Part shown: piece after piece, positions 25,922-34,201 of the stretch | Position numbering within the stretch: position 1 is the first letter of the stretch | How the letters are laid out: the number at the start of each line of letters is the position of its first letter | From: Streptomyces rhizoryzae | Lineage (GTDB): Bacteria; Actinomycetota; Actinomycetes; Streptomycetales; Streptomycetaceae | Assembly: GCF_023155275.1 (NCBI RefSeq) | Contig: NZ_JALMUV010000005.1 | Span: 186,001 to 250,000, forward strand | Direction: 5' to 3' | Length of the DNA: 64,000 nucleotides | The notes under the pieces: model-generated | Told to the model about the DNA's origin: nothing | The model's input: the letters and a program-made list of their open reading frames with translations, nothing else | Databases searched by the model: none | Made by a program: the position numbers and the translations under genes

Positions 25922-28684
25922 TCACCGGCCGAGCTCGTCCGCCTGGTCCAGGAGGGTGTCGGCCAGGTCGGAGGGGGGCCGGCCGGTGCCGTCGGAGAGC
26001 GCCTGCTCGGCCCAGATGATCTTGCCGCGCGAGGTGTAGCGGGTGCCCCAGCGCTGGGCGAGGTGGGCGACGAGGAACAGGCCGCGGCCCCCTTCGTCGG
26101 TGGCGGCGGCCTTGCGCAAGTGGGGCGCGGTACTGCTGGCGTCGGCCACCTCGCAGGTCAGGAGGCGGTCGCAGACCAGGCGCACGGTGATCGGTGGGGC
26201 GCCGTAGCGGATGGCGTTGGTGATCAGTTCGCTGAGGAGCAGCTCGGTGGTGAAGACCGTCTCACCGAGGCCCCAGCGGACCAGCTGCTCCGCGCACGCC
26301 GCGCGGACGGGGCCGACGGCCGACGGGTCGGGCTCGACGTCCCACTGCGCCACACGGGACGGGTCGAGCCGGCAGGTGGTCGCCACCATCAGGGCGATGT
26401 CGTCCGTGGGGCGCGGGGGCACCAGGGCGCCGAGGATCTCGTCGCAGGTCTGCTCGCTTCCGCCGCGGGCACCGCCCAGTACGGTGCACAGCAGATCGAG
26501 ACCGGTGTTGAGGTCGCGGTCCCGGCTCTCCACCAGCCCGTCGGTGTAGAGGACGAGCCGGCTGCCCGGGGGCAGGTCCACGGTATGGGTTTCGAACACC
26601 GACGTGCCCAGTCCGAGCGGGAGGTTGGCCGGTACGGGCAGGAAGTCCGCGGTGCCGTCGGGCCGGACCAGGGCGGGCGGGACGTGGCCGGCGCTCGCGC
26701 TGCGGCACCGGCCGGTGGTGGGGTCGTAGACGAGGTAGAGCAGGGTGGCGCCGGTGATCTGGCCCGGCTGGACGCCGCGCGGCGGGTCCTGGTCGATCCG
26801 GGTGACGAGTTCGTCGACGTAGCTGAGCAGTTCGTCCGGCGGCAGGTCCAGCGCGGTGAAGTTGTGGACGGCGGTGCGCAGGCGACCCATGGTCGCCGCG
26901 GCGTGCACGCCGTGCCCGACCACGTCCCCCACGACCAGGGCCACCCGGGCGCCCGGCAGCGGGATGACGTCGAACCAGTCGCCGCCGACGCCGGGCTGGG
27001 CGGGCAGGTAGCGGTGGGCGACCCGGACGGCGTTCTGCTCGGGCAGGTCGCCGGGCAGCAGGCTGCGCTGGAGGGAGACGGCGAGGACGTGTTCGCGGGT
27101 GTAGCGGTGGGCGTTGTCCAGGCACACCGCCGCCCGCGCCACCAGTTCCTCGGCGAACGCCAGGTCGTCGGGGTGGAACGGATTGTCCTCGCAGCGCCAG
27201 AAGTTGGCCCGGCCCAGCACCGTGCCGCGGGCCCGGATCGGGACGACGATCAGCGAGTCGAAGCCCGCACGAACCGCGCGTTCGGCGTGCCCGGGGCTGG
27301 GGGCGCGCCAGTCCTCGGCGGCGGCCAGGTCGGACACCAGGACCGCGCGGTCCTCTTCCAGGCTCCGCCGCTGCGGCGTGTCGGGCACCAGCGGCACCTG
27401 CGCACCGACGGCGAACTGCGGGTGTTCGGCGGTGATGCTGCACGCCGCCACGCGGCGCGTCGCCTCCGGCACGGCCGGCGGCGGATCCTCGCCCGCGACG
27501 ACGAAGTCGAGCAGGTCGACGCTGGCCGCGTCGGCGAAGCCCGGGACGGCGGCCGCGGCCAACTCCTCGGCGGTGCGCACGACGTCGAGCGTGGTGCCGA
27601 TCTGCGCCCCGGCGTCGAAGAGCAGTTGCAGCCGCTGCGCGGTGGCCTCGGCGCGCCCGGCCACCGCCCGCAGCTCGGTGGTGTCCCGCAGGGTCGCCAC
27701 GCTGCCGGCGCGCTGTCCGGGGCGCCCGGCGGGGCGGTGGCTGACGGCCAGCAGCCGGTCCCCGGCCCGGTGCACCTCGTCGGTGGCGACCCGCCGGCCG
27801 GTCAGCAGGTCGGCGAGGTCGGGCGCCAGGCCCAGCTCGCCGACGGGCCGGCCCTCGGCGTCCTCGGGCAGCGCCAGGAGCCTGCGGGCCTCGTCGTTGG
27901 CCAGCACCAGGCGCCGGTCGCCGCCGGTGACGAGGACGCCTTCGCGCACCGCGTGCAGGACCGCGTCGTGGTGCTCGTACATCCGGGTGACCTCCGCCGG
28001 GCCCAGCCCGTGGGTCTGCTGGCTCAGGCGCCGGCTCAGCCAGCCGGCGCCCGCCGTGGCCAGGGCGAGCGCCACCGCCGCGCCGGCCGCGATGAGCGGC
28101 AGCTCCCGGCCCAGGATCGCCGAGACCGTGGTGAACTCCACCCCCGTCGTCACGATCCCCGCCACCGCGCCGTCGGCGCCCTTGACCGGGACCACCGCGC
28201 GCACCGCGGCCTGCGGCGCCCCCTGGAACCGCTCGGTGTACGACTGGCCGGCCAGCGCCCGGCTGAAGTCCCCGGCGGCCCGCGTCCCGATCAGGCGGGG
28301 GTCGGTGTCGGTGTAGCGGATGCCGGACGGGCTCAGCACGGCGACGAAGTCGACTCCGGAGGAGCGGCCCACGCGCACCGCGACGGGTTGCAGCGTCGCG
28401 GTGGGCTCGGGTGACCGCAACGCCGCGAGCGTCGAGGGGGATTCCGCCAGGGCGACCGCACTCGCCAGTGAGCGGTCCCGGGCGGCCTGGACATCGGCGG
28501 AGTGGTTCTGCCACGCCAGCACGGCCGCGCCGACCGCGATCAGCAGCAGCACCATCACCCACTGGAGCACGAACACCTGCCCCGCGACGCTGCGCACCCC
28601 CACCACACCGCGCCACCACCGGCTCCCGGGCGGCCGCGGCAGCCGGTGGTCGCGCGCTGGTGACCGGGTCCGTTTGCTGCCCAT
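25922..28684 (-). CDS. Multi-sensor SpoIIE phosphatase with anti-sigma-factor-type kinase domain
   Basis: 920 residues in order: a membrane helix (VFVLQWVMVLLLIAVGAAVL, about 37-57); an extracytoplasmic single-Cache sensor (about 60-175, VDFVAVLSPSGIRYTDTDPR); a second helix (PLIAAGAAVALALATAG); a PAS domain (about 225-330, EGVLVTGGDRRLVLANDEAR); a GAF domain (about 345-510); a PP2C/SpoIIE domain (about 525-765, GGDWFDV, GDVVGHG, LYTDGLVES, TDDIALMV); and a C-terminal HATPase domain (about 785-900, LLSELITNAIRYG and EGGRGLFLVAHLAQRWG). Phosphatase and RsbW-like kinase in one chain can set the phosphorylation state of anti-anti-sigma factors in opposite directions. The Cache-PAS pair resembles citrate/malate sensors. 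ATG 28684. Confidence 0.92.
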   Translation of the reverse strand: MGSKRTRSPARDHRLPRPPGSRWWRGVVGVRSVAGQVFVLQWVMVLLLIAVGAAVLAWQNHSADVQAARDRSLASAVALAESPSTLAALRSPEPTATLQPVAVRVGRSSGVDFVAVLSPSGIRYTDTDPRLIGTRAAGDFSRALAGQSYTERFQGAPQAAVRAVVPVKGADGAVAGIVTTGVEFTTVSAILGRELPLIAAGAAVALALATAGAGWLSRRLSQQTHGLGPAEVTRMYEHHDAVLHAVREGVLVTGGDRRLVLANDEARRLLALPEDAEGRPVGELGLAPDLADLLTGRRVATDEVHRAGDRLLAVSHRPAGRPGQRAGSVATLRDTTELRAVAGRAEATAQRLQLLFDAGAQIGTTLDVVRTAEELAAAAVPGFADAASVDLLDFVVAGEDPPPAVPEATRRVAACSITAEHPQFAVGAQVPLVPDTPQRRSLEEDRAVLVSDLAAAEDWRAPSPGHAERAVRAGFDSLIVVPIRARGTVLGRANFWRCEDNPFHPDDLAFAEELVARAAVCLDNAHRYTREHVLAVSLQRSLLPGDLPEQNAVRVAHRYLPAQPGVGGDWFDVIPLPGARVALVVGDVVGHGVHAAATMGRLRTAVHNFTALDLPPDELLSYVDELVTRIDQDPPRGVQPGQITGATLLYLVYDPTTGRCRSASAGHVPPALVRPDGTADFLPVPANLPLGLGTSVFETHTVDLPPGSRLVLYTDGLVESRDRDLNTGLDLLCTVLGGARGGSEQTCDEILGALVPPRPTDDIALMVATTCRLDPSRVAQWDVEPDPSAVGPVRAACAEQLVRWGLGETVFTTELLLSELITNAIRYGAPPITVRLVCDRLLTCEVADASSTAPHLRKAAATDEGGRGLFLVAHLAQRWGTRYTSRGKIIWAEQALSDGTGRPPSDLADTLLDQADELGR

Positions 28685-28811
28685 GCGACACCCTTTACTC
28701 GCATTTGCCGGTTCTTACCGCAGAAGACTACTTTTCCCGACCGGCGCATCGGGCGAAGGCTCTCGGGGCGAGCGGGGAGCCACCGGCGCCGCGGGGCGGT
28801 TCCCGGCGCGG

Positions 28812-28849
28812 GTGCGGATGCGGGCGCGAATGCGGATGCGGGTGCGGAC
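28812..28849. repeat. Short imperfect repeats of TGCGGATGCGGG
   Basis: Two copies of TGCGGATGCGGG with related GCGCGAA/TGCGGAC spacers in the gap between the phosphatase and ArsR genes, just upstream of the ArsR palindrome. Confidence 0.5.
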
Positions 28850-28866
28850 ATGACTCCCCCGATGAC

Positions 28867-28896
28867 GGCAAGGTACGCACGGACGCGTACCTTGCC
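28867..28896. promoter_or_regulatory. Perfect 12-6-12 palindrome upstream of the ArsR gene (operator)
   Basis: GGCAAGGTACGC-N6-GCGTACCTTGCC, all 12 pairs complementary, ending 13 bases before the ATG. It is the likely autoregulatory site of the ArsR protein and could also fold in RNA and limit translation. Confidence 0.7.
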
Positions 28897-28909
28897 GAGG
28901 GGTGGAGTG

Positions 28910-29221
28910 ATGGCGGCGGACGAGTTGGTGCACCCCCGGGCCGAGGACCTGGAAGTGGGGCCCATCCTGCTGGCCCTGGCGGACGCGAACCGGCGCCGGG
29001 TGGTGGCCGAACTGGCCGAGCGGCCGGACGAGGAGCGGCTGTGCGCCTCCTTCGACCTGCCGGTGAGCAAGTCCAGCCGCACCCGCCATTGGCGCGTCCT
29101 GCGCGAGGCGGGCCTGGTCCATCAGCGCGACGCGGGCAACGGGCTCCACATGCGCCTGCGCACGGAGGACCTGGACCGCCGGTTCCCGGGCCTGATCCGG
29201 GCCGTCATCGCCGCGGGCTGA
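28910..29221 (+). CDS. ArsR-family winged-helix regulator
   Basis: 103 residues, the usual size. The winged helix spans about residues 12-95 (PILLALADANRRRVVAELAE, then SFDLPVSKSSRTRHWRVLREAGL with recognition helix SKSSRTRHWRVL). No Cys pair typical of metal sensors is present apart from a single Cys in LCASFD, so it is more likely an ArsR of the small-molecule type, as found with MFS or monooxygenase genes. ATG 28910 follows GGAG; the ATG at 28850 would translate through the palindrome and has no ribosome site. No target is adjacent on this strand. Confidence 0.87.
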   Translation: MAADELVHPRAEDLEVGPILLALADANRRRVVAELAERPDEERLCASFDLPVSKSSRTRHWRVLREAGLVHQRDAGNGLHMRLRTEDLDRRFPGLIRAVIAAG

Positions 29222-29245
29222 CCCGGCGGGACCGGCGCCGGGCGC

Positions 29246-29272
29246 GGCGCCCCCGGGTTCCGCGGGGGCGCC
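29246..29272. terminator. Bidirectional hairpin terminator
   Basis: 9-bp stem GGCGCCCCC / GGGGGCGCC with a 9-base loop in the 57-base gap between the convergent ArsR and DUF1963 genes. Confidence 0.65.
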
Positions 29273-29278
29273 CGGCGG

Positions 29279-30064
29279 TCAGAACGCGTCGACGTACACG
29301 TACACCCGGTCGAAGCGGCGGGCGGCCAGGTCGGTGCGGCGGATGACCCAGTGGAAGAGGCCCGACTCCAGTGCGTCGCAGTCGTCGTCGCCGCGCCAGG
29401 TGGCCAGCAGCGTCCACGCGTCGCCGTCCGCGGCGGACAGCGGCACGTCGTCCCCGGCCGCCTCGACCGGGTCCCAGTTGAAGAGGACCGGGTGGCCGCC
29501 GAGCTGGAGGCGCCAGCGCGGGCGCCAGCCGACCACGTGCGACCAGGCGGCCGCCAGCTCGGCGGCCCGCTGCGACTCCTCGTCGTCGTCCTCCTCGGGG
29601 CACGGCCACGACCACTGGTGGAAGCAGAAGTCCAACCGCGCCCGGCGGTACGGATCCGGGCCCCGGTCCGGATCGGCGGGCCGCTCGGCCGTGGGTGTCC
29701 CGGCCGGTACGTACCGCACCGCGTCGGCGGCCACGTACCCATGGCCCGGATCGGGGTCGGCGAAGAACAGCAGCCGGCCGTCGGCGGGCAGCGGCAGGTC
29801 CGTCGCCCCGGGCGGCAGCGCCGCGCAGTCGACGGCCGCGACGAACGCCGTCTCCGGTGCGGGTGCGTCCGCCGGCAGCGGCGGGTGCCCGCCGGTCAGC
29901 GCCGCCACCGGGCCGGGGCCGTCCTCGGCGAGGTAGAGCGCCGGGCGGGCGGCGCGGAGGTGCGCCGCGACCTCGGCGGCCGGGATGCCCCGGGCGGCCG
30001 CCTCGGCGCGGAATCGGGCGTCCCTGGCCGCCGGGGTCTCGTGGGCGGTTTCCGTGTCGGTCAT
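29279..30064 (-). CDS. YwqG/DUF1963-like protein
   Basis: 261 residues. The conserved YwqG-type features are visible: PLPADGRLLFFADPD (about 90-104), the FCFHQWSWPCP segment, LQLGGHPVLFNWD (about 190-202), and the C-terminal FDRVYVYVDAF. An acidic run (PEEDDDEESQ) sits mid-protein. The family fold is known but the role is not; members are cytoplasmic. ATG 30064 follows GGAGGA-like bases. It is convergent with ArsR and divergent from the sensor kinase. Confidence 0.8.
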   Translation of the reverse strand: MTDTETAHETPAARDARFRAEAAARGIPAAEVAAHLRAARPALYLAEDGPGPVAALTGGHPPLPADAPAPETAFVAAVDCAALPPGATDLPLPADGRLLFFADPDPGHGYVAADAVRYVPAGTPTAERPADPDRGPDPYRRARLDFCFHQWSWPCPEEDDDEESQRAAELAAAWSHVVGWRPRWRLQLGGHPVLFNWDPVEAAGDDVPLSAADGDAWTLLATWRGDDDCDALESGLFHWVIRRTDLAARRFDRVYVYVDAF

Positions 30065-30273
30065 GGGAGGAGCATAGGAGCTGGTGGCCGGTCAAGCCGC
30101 GTGCGGGATACGGGAGTTGCCGGCCGCCCCGGGCAGCGGCGGGGCCGGGGTGGCGGCGTGGGCGGCGGCGGGAGCGGGCCGGGGTCCTGCGGGGTCGGGG
30201 CGCGGCGCCCGCGGCGTGGAGGGGGGTGTGTGCGTCGGCGGTGCCTGGCCAGGGGCGAACTCCCCTGGTGGGA

Positions 30274-30300
30274 GGGGCTTTCGGTCCGGACTTCGGGGCC
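30274..30300. promoter_or_regulatory. Possible DevR/OsdR-type boxes upstream of the kinase
   Basis: GGGGCTTTCGGTCC (30274-30287) is followed directly by GGACTTCGGGGCC (30288-30300). Both resemble the GGGACTTTnGGnCC-like boxes bound by DevR/OsdR response regulators (family knowledge). The site is about 200 bases before the kinase start. The rest of 30065-30501 holds no gene I recognise. Confidence 0.4.
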
Positions 30301-30501
30301 GGGGCCGGGGTACTTCGATGGCGGGGGGAGTGATGCCGGTCACGGCGCCGGCGGGCGCGGCCGGCCGGTTCCCGTGCGGGGAGGGGGCGTTGGGGCGGGG
30401 CGCGTGCTCCGCGGCGTCGTCCGGGGCCCGGCGGCCGGCGGCGGGAGAGGGCGCGTCGGGCATGCTGGTGGGGGGCCGTACGAGAGGGAACGGGAGCTGG
30501 G

Positions 30502-32244
30502 GTGGAAGAGCGAACACAGGGGCCCTGCTGCCGGGAGGCGACGTCCGGATCCGTCGCGCAGCTGCGGCTGGACGAGCTGCTGGAGGGGTTGCAGCGGCAG
30601 GTGACGCAGGTGCGGGCGGCGCGGGACCGGGTGCACACGCTGCTGGACGCCGTGCTGGCCATCGGCTCCGACCTGGAGCTGGGGGTGGTCCTGCACCGCA
30701 TCGTGGAGTCCGCGGTGGCCCTGGTCGACGCGGAGTACGGGGCGCTGGGGGTGCTGGGCGAGGAAGGCACGATCACGCAGTTCCTCACGGTCGGCATGGA
30801 CGAGGCGACCGTGGCCCGGATCGGCCACTACCCGCGCGGCGAGGGCATCCTGGGACTGCTGGTCCGCGAGCCGGAGCCGCTGCGCCTGGCGGACCTGTCG
30901 CAGCACCCGGCGTCCACGGGCTTCCCGCCCGGGCACCCGCCGATGACCAGCTTCCTGGGCGCCCCGGTCCGGGTGCGCGACCGGGTGTTCGGCAACCTCT
31001 ACCTGACCAACAAGAAGGGCGGCGCACCGTTCGACGCGGACGACGAAGCGGTGCTCCAGACCCTGGCCGCGGCGGCCGGTGTGGCGATCGACAACGCCCG
31101 GCTGTACGACGACGCGCGGCGCCGGCAGCGGTGGCTGGCGGCCGGCAACGAGCTGACCCGCAGCCTGCTGTCGGGCGAGGAGCCCCCGGCTGTCCTGGAG
31201 CGCTTCACCGGCACCGTGCGGGAGATGGCCGGCGCCGACCTGGTCACCCTGGCGGTACCGGTCGGCGACCGCGGTGAGCTGGTCATCGAGGCGGCCGCCG
31301 GGACCTGCGCGGCCGAGGTGCGCGGGCTGGCGCTGCCCGCCACCACGCTGGCCGCCAAGGTCTTCGCCTCCGGGGAGACGGTCCTCAGCGAGGCGGTCAG
31401 CGCCGATCCGCGCGCCGAGGGCGGCAGCGCCTCGATGGTGGAGCTGGGGCCGGCGTTCCTGGTACCGCTCGGGACGCGCGCGCACGTCCGCGGGGTGCTA
31501 CAGGTGGCGAACGTACCGGGCGGCCCGCTCTTCCCCGACGCCGTGGTCGACATGGTGATCGGGTTCGGGAACCAGGCGGCGCTGGCCCTGGAGGTCGCCG
31601 AACGCCGGCGCGACAGCGAGCAGATGCTCGTGCTGACCGACCGCGACCGCATCGCCCGCGATCTGCACGACCTGGTCATCCAGCGGCTGTTCGCCGGCGC
31701 CCTGACCCTCCAGTCGACCCTGGGCCGGGTCGCCGACCGGCCGCAGGTGAGCGAGCGCGTCCAGCGGGTGGTGGACGACCTGGACGACACCATCAAGATC
31801 ATCCGGTCCACCATCTACGGCCTGCGCGAGCACGACCGGGACCGGCTCGGCGCCGGCCTGCGCTCCCGGTTGGTGACCGCCACCGACCGGGCCGGCCAGG
31901 CACTCGGCTTCGCCCCGGCGCTGCGGATGACCGGTCTGCTGGACACCACCGTCCCCGGCGAGCACGCCGACCACCTGCTGGCCGTGCTCGGCGAGGCGCT
32001 GTCCAACGCGGCCCGGCACGCGCACGCCACCGCGGTCGACGTCAGCGTCTCGGTCACCGCCTCGGAGCTGCGGCTGCGGGTGGCCGACAACGGCCGCGGG
32101 ATGGACCCCGCGGTGCGCCGCCGCAGCGGACTGGCCAACCTGCGCCGCCGGGCCGAGGAGTTGGGCGGGGAGTTCCGCCTGACCGCGAACGCGCCCCGCG
32201 GCACCGTCGTCGAGTGGGTGGTGCCGCTCCCCCGCACGCAGTGA
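30502..32244 (+). CDS. DevS/DosS-like GAF-GAF sensor histidine kinase
   Basis: 580 residues: an N-terminal coiled stretch, GAF-A (about 45-200, IVESAVALVDAEYGALGVLG), GAF-B (about 225-370), a HisKA_3 dimerisation domain with phospho-acceptor His389 in RDRIARDLHDLVIQRLF, and a HATPase domain (ALSNAARHAHA, then NGRGMDP and GLANLRRRAEELGG). This is the architecture of mycobacterial DosS/DosT and Streptomyces OsdK, which sense O2, NO or redox state through a GAF-A heme. It has no membrane segment. GTG 30502 follows GGGAGCTGGG. No response regulator is in the window, so its partner is encoded elsewhere. Confidence 0.92.
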   Translation: MEERTQGPCCREATSGSVAQLRLDELLEGLQRQVTQVRAARDRVHTLLDAVLAIGSDLELGVVLHRIVESAVALVDAEYGALGVLGEEGTITQFLTVGMDEATVARIGHYPRGEGILGLLVREPEPLRLADLSQHPASTGFPPGHPPMTSFLGAPVRVRDRVFGNLYLTNKKGGAPFDADDEAVLQTLAAAAGVAIDNARLYDDARRRQRWLAAGNELTRSLLSGEEPPAVLERFTGTVREMAGADLVTLAVPVGDRGELVIEAAAGTCAAEVRGLALPATTLAAKVFASGETVLSEAVSADPRAEGGSASMVELGPAFLVPLGTRAHVRGVLQVANVPGGPLFPDAVVDMVIGFGNQAALALEVAERRRDSEQMLVLTDRDRIARDLHDLVIQRLFAGALTLQSTLGRVADRPQVSERVQRVVDDLDDTIKIIRSTIYGLREHDRDRLGAGLRSRLVTATDRAGQALGFAPALRMTGLLDTTVPGEHADHLLAVLGEALSNAARHAHATAVDVSVSVTASELRLRVADNGRGMDPAVRRRSGLANLRRRAEELGGEFRLTANAPRGTVVEWVVPLPRTQ

Positions 32245-32394
32245 GCCCGCCGCGGCCCGGAGGACCCGGAAGCGCCGGACCGGTCGGACGGCGGGGCGGG
32301 CCGGCGGGCGGCCCGCCTGGCGCGCGGCCTCGACCGCTTCCCCCCTCCTGGGTGCCGAGGCGGGTCCGCGACGGCCTCGGCCGGCACCGCCCCG

Positions 32395-32570
32395 CTACGG
32401 GGGTGCGCGTCGTCCAGGGCGGCGATCCGGTCGGGGGCGCCCCCGGCCGGCGCGGGGAACAGGCCGCCCTCCTCGACCTCGGTGGGCGGACCGAGGAGCC
32501 GCATGATCTCCCTGGCCACCTCCGCCGTCGGGCCCGCATCGGCGGGCCTTTGGTCCCCGGTCCGGGCCCG
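32395..32570 (-). other. Unexplained protein-like stretch (possible relic)
   Basis: In the gap between kinase and PNPOx-like gene (32245-32648) the minus strand reads PTAEVAREIMRLLGPPTEVE, then GGLFPAPAGG and DRIAALDDAHP. It is protein-like but has no start with a ribosome site and fades into low complexity. I do not recognise it. Confidence 0.25.
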
Positions 32571-32648
32571 CGCGCCCCTCGTGAACGCCGGGCGAGGAGG
32601 GGTCGCCCGGCCCTACGCAGCTCCGGCCGGGTGCGCGAGCATGGCCGG

Positions 32649-33074
32649 GTGATCCATGACGAGGGTTTCCACGCGCTCGACCGGCAGGAGTGCCTCCGGC
32701 TGCTGGCCGGGGTGCCGGTCGGCCGCGTCGTCTACACCCGGCAGGCGCTGCCCGCGGTCCTCCCGGTCAACTTCGGCCTGGACCGGGACTGTTCGGTCCT
32801 GATCCGCACCTCGGCCGCCTCCGACCTGGTCCGGGCGGTCGACGGGGTGGTGGTCGCCTTCGAGGCCGACGCGTTCGACACCGCGGCGCACTCGGGCTGG
32901 AGCGTGGTCGTCACCGGCCGGGCCGCGGTGGTGACCGATCCCGCGGAGCGCCGGCGCCTGGCCCGGACCGGCCCGCGCCCCTGGATCGCCGCCCGGGACG
33001 GGGTCTTCCTCCGCATCGAGGCCGAGTGGGTCACCGGGCGGGAACTGACCGGCACGGGCTCGCCCAGGCGGTAG
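32649..33074 (+). CDS. Pyridoxamine-5'-phosphate-oxidase-like flavin split-barrel protein
   Basis: 141 residues with the PNPOx-like pattern: ALDRQECLRLLAGVPVGRVV, LPAVLPVNFGLDRDCSVLIR, then WSVVVTGRAAVVTD and a C-terminal RIEAEWVTGREL. Such proteins bind FMN, F420 or heme; many are members of dormancy regulons in actinobacteria and reduce or sense unknown substrates. GTG 32649 is the simplest start; GTG 32631 six codons upstream is possible, and neither has a strong ribosome site. Position between a DevS-like kinase and a nitroreductase relic supports a hypoxia/stress context. Confidence 0.82.
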   Translation: MIHDEGFHALDRQECLRLLAGVPVGRVVYTRQALPAVLPVNFGLDRDCSVLIRTSAASDLVRAVDGVVVAFEADAFDTAAHSGWSVVVTGRAAVVTDPAERRRLARTGPRPWIAARDGVFLRIEAEWVTGRELTGTGSPRR

Positions 33075-33084
33075 CGCGCGGCGT

Positions 33085-33345
33085 CCGGCCGCCGTCGGGG
33101 CCGTAGCGAACCGGATCAGCGCCTGCGCGCAGCAGCGGCGCCGCGGCAGGCCGGCCGCCGCCCGCAGGTCCGGCCACTCGCTCGCCCGGTGCAGCATCGA
33201 CGTGCGCACCCCGTGCGCGGTGGCGGTCAGCAGCTCCCGTTCCAGGGCCTGGCCCGCCCGCAGCCAGTCCGCCACCCGGTCGCGGATCCGTCCACAGCAG
33301 GGCCACCTGGGCGTGGCGCTCGAAGCGCTGCGGCGGCACCGGCGG
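33085..33345 (-). pseudogene. Acg/Rv3131-type nitroreductase, C-terminal relic
   Basis: Minus-strand frame gives FERHAQVALLWTDP. A second frame then gives RDRVADWLRAGQALERELL, ATAHGVRTSMLHRASEWPDL and CCAQALIRFATAP. These match consecutive C-terminal segments of the Acg-family FMN nitroreductases that belong to DosR regulons. At least one frameshift separates the pieces, and the N-terminal two thirds are absent. Confidence 0.65.
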
Positions 33346-33465
33346 CCTGCGCACCCGGCCGGTGACGTCGTGCACCGGCATCCGGCCCTCACACCGGAGG
33401 CCGCAGCCTCCTCCCCACCCCGCGCTCCACGGCCCCGCTCGCCTCCCCAGCCATGCGGCGACGTG

Positions 33466-34095
33466 TCACTGCCAGCGGCGTTTGACGACCACCGTCTTGG
33501 CGGCCCGGTCGTGCAGACACTGCCGGAACGGCTCGTTCCACAGGCACGACAACACGCCGATGAGGCCCAGGACCGGCACCATGCCGATACCGAGATAGGC
33601 CAGCCAGCGCCCCAGCGCCTGACCGAAGCCGAGCTTGCGACCGGTTTCGACACGGACGACGCGCAGGCCGCAGATGGCCTTGCCGAGGGTGCCGCCCATC
33701 GCCATCGTCAGCGGTTCGAAGAAGAGGCCGACGAGCAACGACCAGGCGAAGAGGCCGAGAACCACCGGCACCCCGCGACTGTCCCCAGGCACGAAGGTCC
33801 TGCCCATCCACAGAGTTGTCGGTACCCAGGCACCCGCGATCAGCGCGCCGGTGATCAGGTAGTCGAGGAACCGGGCCAGCAGGCGCATGCCGGGGACCGC
33901 GAGCGCCTGCGCCGGCGGCCCCTGCGGCCCGCCCGTCTGCGGCGCCAGGGTCTGCGGCGGCCCGTAGGCCGGCACCGCGGACTGCGCGGGATACGGCTGG
34001 GACGGCACGCCCTGCGGTTGACCGTACGGTGCTTGCACCGGCCCGAAGCCGGGACCGGGCTGCTGGGAGGGCGGTGGCGTCTGGAAGGTACTCAC
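33466..34095 (-). CDS. RDD-family membrane protein with Pro/Gln-rich N-terminus
   Basis: 209 residues. About 65 N-terminal residues are Pro/Gln/Gly/Tyr-rich (TPPPSQQPGPGFGPVQAPYG). The RDD domain follows from about 67: GMRLLARFLDYLITGALIAG carries the first conserved Arg and Asp, then two further helices and GGTLGKAICGLRVVRVETG with the conserved K/G pattern. Function is unknown; RDD proteins are linked to ion or solute movement. I chose GTG 34095 (STFQTPPPS); its ribosome site is weak and an upstream start at 34182 cannot be excluded. Confidence 0.82.
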   Translation of the reverse strand: MSTFQTPPPSQQPGPGFGPVQAPYGQPQGVPSQPYPAQSAVPAYGPPQTLAPQTGGPQGPPAQALAVPGMRLLARFLDYLITGALIAGAWVPTTLWMGRTFVPGDSRGVPVVLGLFAWSLLVGLFFEPLTMAMGGTLGKAICGLRVVRVETGRKLGFGQALGRWLAYLGIGMVPVLGLIGVLSCLWNEPFRQCLHDRAAKTVVVKRRWQ

Positions 34096-34201
34096 AGAAG
34101 GCGATCCAATCCGACACCCCCCACCCACGATCGAAATCCGGCCACAGCCCCTTCCTCCCGACCCGCCTGCCCCCTCCACCACCCCACAGAGGGCCCTGAC
34201 G

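Noticed and set aside
26063..28414. A 783-codon open frame opposite the large SpoIIE gene
   Set aside because: Shadow frame; the minus-strand protein has six recognisable domains.
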